From assembly GCA_963713625.1 (NCBI GenBank), contig CAVQMN010000008.1, forward strand, positions 620,001 through 684,000: 64,000 bases of DNA. Reading direction: 5' to 3'. Position 1 is the first letter of the stretch; each line of letters opens with the position of its first letter. The notes beneath the pieces were generated by a model. That model did not search any database, was not told the DNA's origin, and was given only the letters and a program-made list of their open reading frames with translations. Source of the stretch: Bog-756 sp963713625 (lineage in GTDB: Bacteria > Actinomycetota > Acidimicrobiia > Acidimicrobiales > RAAP-2). Of this stretch, positions 58,554 through 64,000 are shown piece after piece. Position numbers and translations under genes: made by a program.

Positions 58554-58904
58554 TCAGATGATCCGTCCGACGCCGCCGCCGTCGGTGACCACCGGCAGCC
58601 CGGCCGCCTCCCACGCCAGCATGCCGCCCGCCACGTTGCGGACGTCGTAGCCGGAGCCGGCCAGGCTGGCCGCCACCGCGCCGGACCTTCCCCCGACCCG
58701 GCACATGCAGACGACGGTCCTGTCGGTGGGGATCTCGTCGATCCGGTCGGCCACGAGTCCCATGGCCACGTGCACGGCCTCGGGCGCGTGGCCCGCCTCC
58801 CACTCGTCGTCCTCACGCACGTCGAGGAGCAGGGCGCCCCCTTCGACCAGGCGGCGGCCTTCCTCGGGCTCGACATCGGACACGGCCGGTGGATCGGTGG
58901 ACAC
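58554..58904 (-). CDS. Rhodanese-like domain protein
   Basis: 116 residues, one rhodanese domain. LLLDVREDDEWEAGHAPEAVHVAMG leads to the active loop VCMCRVGGRSG with catalytic Cys68, and GYDVRNVAGGMLAWEAAGLPV closes it. A single-domain sulfur transferase or persulfide carrier. GTG start chosen because TACGGT lies six bases upstream and the domain begins shortly after; the open frame extends further upstream. Confidence 0.88.
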   Translation of the reverse strand: MSTDPPAVSDVEPEEGRRLVEGGALLLDVREDDEWEAGHAPEAVHVAMGLVADRIDEIPTDRTVVCMCRVGGRSGAVAASLAGSGYDVRNVAGGMLAWEAAGLPVVTDGGGVGRII

Positions 58905-58910
58905 GCCACC

Positions 58911-58916
58911 ACCGTA
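58911..58916 (-). promoter_or_regulatory. Putative -10 box (TACGGT) of the rhodanese gene
   Basis: TACGGT on the minus strand, six bases before the GTG; identical to the box of the PPOX gene. Confidence 0.45.
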
Positions 58917-59001
58917 CCGGAAGCCCGGTTGGGTGCCCCTTCTCGGGGCCGGAGCGGCGGTCATCACCGGGTGGGTCCCGGCCGGGCACATCCTGACCGC
59001 C

Positions 59002-59442
59002 TCATCCCGGCAGGTGCATGAGCTCGATCCTGACACCGTCGGGATCGGTGCAGTACAAGAAGTCGAGGTGGTGCCCGGAGACGTCGAAGGTGGTCCGGCT
59101 CCCGCCGACCACCTTGCCCCCCAGGCCTTCGATCACCGACGCCACCTGATCCACGTCGTCCACCCGGAGGGACAGGTGGGTGAGCCCCAGCTGATTCATC
59201 GGGCGTCGGTCCCCGTCGCCGATGGGCGCCGGTGACACGTAGCCGAGGAGCTCGATGGTCACGCCGTCGAGCTTGAGCATGCGGGACTCCACCGTCACCC
59301 CCTCCAACTCCATCAGGGCGCCGAACTCCTCACCCACCCGGTGCGACGCAACCTGTTCGAATCCCAGGCCGTCGCAGTAGAAGCGCAGCGACCGGTCGAG
59401 GTCGGAGACGCAGATGCCGAGATGCGAGAACGACAGGGTCAC
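59002..59442 (-). CDS. VOC-family protein (glyoxalase/dioxygenase fold)
   Basis: 146 residues, two beta-alpha-beta-beta-beta repeats: SFSHLGICVSDLDRSLRFYCDGLGF and LTHLSLRVDDVDQVASVIEGLGGK, with metal-binding candidates His7 and the late Glu in GVRIELMHL. It resembles methylmalonyl-CoA epimerase or glyoxalase I; no substrate can be fixed. GTG start with AAGGA upstream. Confidence 0.88.
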   Translation of the reverse strand: MTLSFSHLGICVSDLDRSLRFYCDGLGFEQVASHRVGEEFGALMELEGVTVESRMLKLDGVTIELLGYVSPAPIGDGDRRPMNQLGLTHLSLRVDDVDQVASVIEGLGGKVVGGSRTTFDVSGHHLDFLYCTDPDGVRIELMHLPG

Positions 59443-59533
59443 GGTGATCCTTCACGGGTAGGGGGCAGGGAGGGCCGACCGAAGCCGGACCGTGGCGTCA
59501 CCGACCCGTGCGGGCAGGGCCGAACCGCCGGGG

Positions 59534-60673
59534 TCAGGACGACTCGTCTTCGAGATCGGCCGGACCCGTCTCCGGGCTCGGCGAGAGCTCGTCATCGACG
59601 GCCACCGGGTCGGTGTCGGCACCCGCCGGACCCTCTTCTTCGAGGTGGGAGGTGACGAACTCGCCCACCGCCCGGTAGACCCGGCGACTGGCGTCGGCCC
59701 AGGGCATGAGGATGGGGAAGACATGGAACATGCCCGGTTCCTCGGAGGCTTCTACGTCCACATCGGCCGCCTTCAGGTTGACCACGAAGCGGCGGATGGA
59801 GTCGCGGAACATTTCGTCGTCACCGAAGGAGATGAAGGTCGGCGGCCACCCGTGCACATCCTGGTCGACGCCGGACACCGAACCGGCGTCGGCGTGGATA
59901 CCGTGCAGGTAGGGGGCGGTGGGAATGTTCCAGGGCAGGATGTCCCGGTCGGCGTTCTCGGTGATCGAGGGTTCGTCGAGCACCAGGTCCAGCTCCGGCG
60001 AGAACAGGATCACGCCGGCGATGGGCCGGTGGCCGGTCGACTGCATCGAGTACATGAGCGACGCCACCAGTCCCCCGCCACTCGAGTCCCCGGCCACGAA
60101 CAGCCGGGCAGGTTCGACCCCGCCGACCAGGAGCGCCTCCAGGACGAGCACCGCGTCCTCCAGGTCGGCCGGGAAGGGAAACTCCGGCGCCAACCGGATG
60201 TCGGCTACGAAGATCTCGCAGCCGGTGAGCCGGCACAACCAGGAGATGAACAACGCATACATGCGGGGGGAGGTTCCGACGTACCCGCCGCCGTGCAGAT
60301 ACAGGATGGTGCCGCGGGGTGCACCGTGCCTCGGCCGGTACCAGATACCGGGCACGCCGGCCACGGTGCCCGCGTCCTGGACGATGTCGACCGAGCGCAC
60401 CAAGGGGGGCATGATGACGGCGCACAGGTCGTCCAGCACCATCTCGACCGAGCGCCACTCGGCGATGGGCAGCGAGGACGAGTACCCCATGAACGAGCGG
60501 AGCGTCTCCCGGGTCACGGCCACAGCCACGTTGTGGGGAAGGTTGCCCTCCCCCGCCCACGGTTTGCGGAACGGCACCCGGGCCAACGCCGTCGACAGCT
60601 GGCCGGCCAGGCCCATGAGGTCGGTGGTGGTGATCGGCCATGATGACCGCTTCACGTCCGGCCGACGTCCCAT
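59534..60673 (-). CDS. Hormone-sensitive-lipase-family alpha/beta hydrolase
   Basis: 379 residues. The HSL hallmark HGGGYVGTSPRMYA forms the oxyanion hole; the nucleophile is in VAGDSSGGGLVASL; the acid in FGDDEMFRDS and histidine in GMFHVFPILMPWA complete the triad. A C-terminal acidic tail of about 40 residues follows. Probably hydrolyses acyl esters. ATG at 60673 follows 22 bases after the acyl-CoA dehydrogenase stop, suggesting one operon with it. Confidence 0.9.
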   Translation of the reverse strand: MGRRPDVKRSSWPITTTDLMGLAGQLSTALARVPFRKPWAGEGNLPHNVAVAVTRETLRSFMGYSSSLPIAEWRSVEMVLDDLCAVIMPPLVRSVDIVQDAGTVAGVPGIWYRPRHGAPRGTILYLHGGGYVGTSPRMYALFISWLCRLTGCEIFVADIRLAPEFPFPADLEDAVLVLEALLVGGVEPARLFVAGDSSGGGLVASLMYSMQSTGHRPIAGVILFSPELDLVLDEPSITENADRDILPWNIPTAPYLHGIHADAGSVSGVDQDVHGWPPTFISFGDDEMFRDSIRRFVVNLKAADVDVEASEEPGMFHVFPILMPWADASRRVYRAVGEFVTSHLEEEGPAGADTDPVAVDDELSPSPETGPADLEDESS

Positions 60674-60695
60674 CACCACGGCGGGAACCCTCCGT

Positions 60696-61823
60696 TCAGA
60701 CTGGTTCCGAGGCCAGGATGGCCCCGAGTTGGAGCAGCTGTTCGGTGGCACCGCCCAGGGTCAGCTCGTAGTGCTTGGTCGTCAGGAAGTACCGGTGCAA
60801 CGGGTAGTCACGATCGACCCCCACTCCCCCGTGCAGGTGTACGGCGGCGTGCACCACCCGTTGGCCCCCGTCCGCAGCCCAGAACTTGGCGATGGCCACT
60901 TCCTTGTCGGCGGGCAGCCCCTCAGCGATCCGCCAGGCCGCCTGCCATGCGGTGAGGCGGATGGCCTCGGTGTCGACATAGGCATCGGCGGCGCGTTGCC
61001 CGACGGCCTGGAAGGTGGCGATCGGCTTCCCGAACTGCTCGCGCGTCTTGGTGTACTCGGCCACCAGGGCCAGGGCGGCGGACGCGGCACCGGCCTGGGC
61101 CACGGCCACCGCCGCGGTGGTCCGCTGGACCAGCCACTCGATGATCGAGGGGCCCTCCTCGACCGAGCCCAGCACCGCCTCGGGTCCGACCCGCGTCCCG
61201 GCCAAGGTGAGCACCGCCTCGGGTTGACCGGTATTGGTCTCCTGACGCTCGCGGGTCACACCGGTGGCCGACGGGTCGACGATGAACACGGCCACCGAGT
61301 CGGGGTCGACCCTGGCCGTGACCAGGACGGCATCGGCGACCGTTCCCGACGGGACGAACGACTTGGTTCCCGAGAGCTTCCAACCGTCGCCGTCGCGCTC
61401 GGCCACCACCGACGGGGAGCTCGGGATGCCGCCCAGCTCCACCAGCGCCGTGGTGAGCACGGTGTCGCCGCTCACCACGGCGGGCAGCCACGCCTGGCGC
61501 TGGGCCTCCGAACCGAAGCGGGCCACGGCCGGTGCGGCTGCGGCCAACGTCTCGATGACCGGCACGTAGGCCGCACTGCGGCCGGCCGCTTCGACCACCA
61601 GGCACGTCTCCACGAACCCCAGACCGGCTCCGCCCACCTCCTCGGGGAGGGCGATGCCGAGCAGACCGGCCGCGGCCAGCTCGGCCCAGATCTTGCGGTC
61701 GAACCGGTCGCCGTTGGGCTCGGACTCGAGCTCACGCAACCGGTCGTGGGTGGCCAGGTCGGTGAAGATGCGGCCGGCCAGGTCGCGGACGGCTTCTTGT
61801 TCTTCGCTGAAGGAGAAGTCCAT
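60696..61823 (-). CDS. Acyl-CoA dehydrogenase (second of an adjacent pair)
   Basis: 375 residues, three-domain FAD enzyme: N-terminal helices (DFSFSEEQEAVRDLAGRIF), middle beta domain with SGTKSFVPSGTVADAVLV, and C-terminal helices with QFGKPIATFQAVGQRAAD and HGGVGVDRDYPLHRYF. Starts 33 bases after the larger dehydrogenase, with GAGGTAAGAG as ribosome binding site. Adjacent dehydrogenase pairs in actinobacteria often form alpha2beta2 enzymes for steroid side-chain CoA esters, a plausible role here. Confidence 0.92.
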   Translation of the reverse strand: MDFSFSEEQEAVRDLAGRIFTDLATHDRLRELESEPNGDRFDRKIWAELAAAGLLGIALPEEVGGAGLGFVETCLVVEAAGRSAAYVPVIETLAAAAPAVARFGSEAQRQAWLPAVVSGDTVLTTALVELGGIPSSPSVVAERDGDGWKLSGTKSFVPSGTVADAVLVTARVDPDSVAVFIVDPSATGVTRERQETNTGQPEAVLTLAGTRVGPEAVLGSVEEGPSIIEWLVQRTTAAVAVAQAGAASAALALVAEYTKTREQFGKPIATFQAVGQRAADAYVDTEAIRLTAWQAAWRIAEGLPADKEVAIAKFWAADGGQRVVHAAVHLHGGVGVDRDYPLHRYFLTTKHYELTLGGATEQLLQLGAILASEPV

Positions 61824-61856
61824 GGTTCTCTTACCTCGTCTTTGGGAGCGGGAGTG

Positions 61857-63032
61857 CTATCGGAGCGACCGGGGCAGACCGAGCCCGAAGATGGCGATCA
61901 GGTCGCGTTGGATCTCGTTGGTGCCACCACCGAAGGTGAGGATGACCAGGCTGCGGGCGTACATCTCGAGTCGCCCGGCCAGGACGGCTTCGGGGCTTCC
62001 CCGTGTCAGGTAGCCGGCTTGTCCGACCACCTCCAACATCAGCTTGAAGGCCTCCATGTAGAACTCGGTCCCGAACACCTTGGTGGTCGAGGCGTCGGCC
62101 ACGTCCAGATGGCCCTGGGTGGCCGTCCACGCCACCTTCCAGTTGATCAGCTTCAGGAACTCCAGCCGGGCATAGATGCGGGCCAGGTGGACCTGCACCC
62201 ACTCCTGGTCGATGACCCGGCGGCCGTCGGCCAGCTTGGTGTTCTGGGCCCAGGCCGTCACATCGGTCAGTGCCCGCTCGATGATTCCCGACGAGCACAG
62301 CGTGACCCGCTCGTGGTTGAGCTGGTTGGTGATCAGCGACCATCCGTTGTTCTCGCCGCCGACCAGGCTGGTGGCCGGGACCCGCACGTCCTCGTAGAAC
62401 GTGTAGTTGATGTTGTGGTCGCCGAGGAGGTGCATGGGCACCACCTTGATGCCGGGTGTGTCCATGGGCACGATGAACAGCGAGATGCCCTTGTGCTTGG
62501 CCACCTCGGGGTCGGTGCGGGTCGCCAGCCAGATGTAGTCGGCCCCACCGGCCAGGGACGTATAGATCTTCTGGCCGTTGATGATGTACTCATCGCCGTC
62601 GCGCACGGCGCGTGTCTGGAGCGACGCCAGGTCGGTACCCGATTCCGGCTCGGTGTACCCGATGCAGAAGTGGATGTCGCCGGCCAGGATCTTCGGAAGG
62701 AAGAAGTCTTTCTGCTCCTGGGTCCCGAACTGCATGATGGTGGGCCCCACCGTGTTGATGGTGAGCATGGGCACCGGCGCTCCGGCCCGCATGGACTCGT
62801 CGAAGAAGATGTACTGCTCGATGGCCGAGCGGCCCTGGCCCCCGTACTCGGTGGGCCATCCGATGCCCAGCCAGCCGTCGGTGGCCATCTGCTTGACCAC
62901 CCGCCGCATGTCGGGGCCGATCCCGTGGCTGTCGGCCAACTGGGCCTCGACTTCGGGCGTGAGCAGGTTGGCGTAGTACTCGCGGAGGCGGTCCCGGAGA
63001 GCCTCTTGTTCCTCGGTGTAGCCGATCTCCAT
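61857..63032 (-). CDS. Acyl-CoA dehydrogenase (first of an adjacent pair)
   Basis: 391 residues: EIGYTEEQEALRDRLREYY, middle domain with GYTEPESGTDLASLQTRAV and INGQKIYTSLAGGADY, and C-terminal FGGGTNEIQRDLIAIFGLGLPR. ATG set by AGGGGAGG seven bases upstream. Close to the Fad E family of sterol catabolism. First gene of a group with the second dehydrogenase and the HSL-type hydrolase. Its promoter region, shared with a divergent thiolase, contains a KstR-like operator. Confidence 0.93.
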   Translation of the reverse strand: MEIGYTEEQEALRDRLREYYANLLTPEVEAQLADSHGIGPDMRRVVKQMATDGWLGIGWPTEYGGQGRSAIEQYIFFDESMRAGAPVPMLTINTVGPTIMQFGTQEQKDFFLPKILAGDIHFCIGYTEPESGTDLASLQTRAVRDGDEYIINGQKIYTSLAGGADYIWLATRTDPEVAKHKGISLFIVPMDTPGIKVVPMHLLGDHNINYTFYEDVRVPATSLVGGENNGWSLITNQLNHERVTLCSSGIIERALTDVTAWAQNTKLADGRRVIDQEWVQVHLARIYARLEFLKLINWKVAWTATQGHLDVADASTTKVFGTEFYMEAFKLMLEVVGQAGYLTRGSPEAVLAGRLEMYARSLVILTFGGGTNEIQRDLIAIFGLGLPRSLR

Positions 63033-63386
63033 TGGGTCCTCCCCTTTGTCCTGCGATTCCGGCCCGGAGGGCCTCCCCCGGTTGCCGCCTGGACGGTCCG
63101 GTCCCATGGACCGTAGAGCCCAGGGGTATCGCCCCGAGGCCGCCACGTAGCCACCGAACGGCCAGAGCAGACGACTAGAACACGTTACATTCACCCCGCC
63201 GGGACCGCCACCGGCGGTCGGGAACCCCGAGCCCGGGTTGCACCCGGTAGCCTGCCCGGCGGATGTCCGGCGTGTGCGCCCCACCGGGCACCGGTAGGGT
63301 TACCAACCGGTAAGTTCACCCGAGAGCCAAGTCCAGACCAGATCCCGTCCAGCGCGGCGCCGCCGCCGAGTCCCGAGGAGCACCAC
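63033..63386. other. 354-base divergent intergenic region
   Basis: Control region between the dehydrogenase group and the thiolase gene. Contains the KstR-like palindrome at 63176-63189 and two ACCGGT palindromes near 63287-63313. No gene is seen in it. Confidence 0.6.
63176..63189. promoter_or_regulatory. KstR-like operator TAGAACACGTTACA
   Basis: Exact match to the TNNAACNNGTTNNA pattern of the cholesterol-catabolism repressor KstR of mycobacteria and rhodococci. It lies between divergent acyl-CoA dehydrogenase and thiolase genes, the typical setting. Recognition by a KstR here is inferred; no kstR gene is in the window. Confidence 0.55.
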
Positions 63387-64000
63387 ATGCCCGACGCCGT
63401 CATCGTTGCCACCGGCCGAACCCCGATCGGACGGGCCAACAAGGGCTCGCTGGTCGACTGCCGACCCGACGACCTGGCCGCACTGGTGATCCGGGAGGTC
63501 CTGGCCAAGGTCCCCCAACTCGATCCGCAGTCCGTCGAGGACGTGATCATGGGCTCGGGCCAACCGGGAGGTGAGGCGGGCTACAACGTGGGTCGGGTCG
63601 CCGCGCTCCTGGCCGGGTTGCCCAACGTGCCCGGAGTCACCGTGAACCGCTACTGCTCCTCCTCGCTGCAGACGATCCGCATGGCGGCCCACGCCATCCG
63701 TGCCGGCGAGGGTGACGTGTTCGTGGCCGCCGGCGTCGAGACGGTCAGCCGCTATGCCCACGGAGCGGCCGACACCGGCCCGCACAACGTGCTGTTCGCC
63801 GAGGCCGAGGCCCGCACCGTCGAGCGGACCCCGGCCGCCGGCGCGCCGTGGAGCCCGCTGGCCGGCCTGCCCGACGTCTACATCGCCATGGGCCAGACCG
63901 CGGAGAACGTGGCCGAGTTCAAAAAGGTCAGCCGGGAGGAGCAGGACGAGTTCGCCCTCCAGTCCCAGACCCGGGCGGTCGCCGCCCAGGAGTCGGGGTT
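63387..64000 (+). CDS. Acetyl-CoA acetyltransferase (thiolase), N-terminal part
   Basis: The first 204 codons are in the window; the rest runs off. It starts MPDAVIVATGRTPIGRANKG, has the active-site cysteine at 90 in VNRYCSSSLQTI, and VFVAAGVETVSRY. Good ribosome binding site (GAGGAG). A degradative thiolase of the FadA5/FadA6 type is likely given the neighbouring dehydrogenase pair and KstR-like box. The catalytic His and second Cys are outside the window. Confidence 0.93.
   Translation, partial: MPDAVIVATGRTPIGRANKGSLVDCRPDDLAALVIREVLAKVPQLDPQSVEDVIMGSGQPGGEAGYNVGRVAALLAGLPNVPGVTVNRYCSSSLQTIRMAAHAIRAGEGDVFVAAGVETVSRYAHGAADTGPHNVLFAEAEARTVERTPAAGAPWSPLAGLPDVYIAMGQTAENVAEFKKVSREEQDEFALQSQTRAVAAQESG

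Noticed and set aside
59919..63116. A 1065-codon open frame on the plus strand
   Set aside because: It is exactly antisense to an esterase and two acyl-CoA dehydrogenases with full family motifs. Its His/Gly/Asp/Val-rich composition is the mirror of GC-rich coding sequence.

Overview
This is a GC-rich actinobacterial chromosome segment (well above 60% G+C by eye). The most likely source is class Acidimicrobiia. That assignment is inference. It rests on the actinobacterial cell-shape/Clp gene order, a mycothiol-dependent-enzyme homologue, F420-type oxidase and Rpf domains, neocarzinostatin-like surface domains, the repeat type in the secreted protein near 23 kb, and many start codons lying 5-9 bases after a TANNNT -10 box with no ribosome binding site. 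The window opens inside a PBP2 gene and closes inside a thiolase gene. No phage, insertion sequence, CRISPR array or rRNA is visible.

Layout. (1) 0-9 kb, minus strand: housekeeping block mrdA-mreD-mreC-mreB, ndk, folC, clpX, clpP, tig (wall elongation, nucleotides, folate, protein quality control). (2) 9-22 kb: MDMPI-like thiol enzyme, glutathione peroxidase, two GGDEF-EAL c-di-GMP proteins, a 50-residue zinc-ribbon gene with a striking palindromic leader, Ppx/GppA phosphatase, tRNA-Pro, a sortase-type surface protein with two neocarzinostatin-like domains, a frameshifted MBL hydrolase, DedA, and a ParA plus zinc-ribbon pair. (3) 22-30.4 kb: three secreted, probably surface-exposed proteins built from propellers, beta-helix, PKD and a 41-residue repeat. 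(4) 30.8-40.4 kb: tRNA-Arg, tRNA-His and tRNA-Lys, then metabolic and hydrolase genes (galM, surE, Rpf, nitrilase, alpha/beta hydrolases, arfB, FAH family, SDR, GNAT, OsmC).

(5) 40.5-53.9 kb: an elaborate potassium-sensing island. A minus-strand operon encodes a 27-residue membrane peptide, kdpF, kdpA, kdpB, kdpC and a KdpD N-terminal half lacking a kinase. The divergent plus-strand genes encode a KdpD C-terminal half (DUF4118-GAF-kinase), a KdpE-like regulator, then a complete KdpD and a second KdpE-like regulator. A fourth fragment (DUF4118 plus a GAF-like region, no kinase) and a lipoprotein sit just beyond the operon end. The locus therefore has the parts for two sensing pathways, one built from split proteins and one intact.

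(6) 54-64 kb: a methyltransferase-uracil glycosylase fusion, monooxygenase, a DsbA-family protein behind a SigR/SigH-like promoter, PPOX oxidase, thiolase-like protein, DUF4031, rhodanese, VOC protein, and a lipid-catabolic group (HSL-type esterase, two acyl-CoA dehydrogenases, divergent thiolase). The divergent promoter region of that group holds an exact match to the KstR operator pattern, which points to sterol or lipid degradation.
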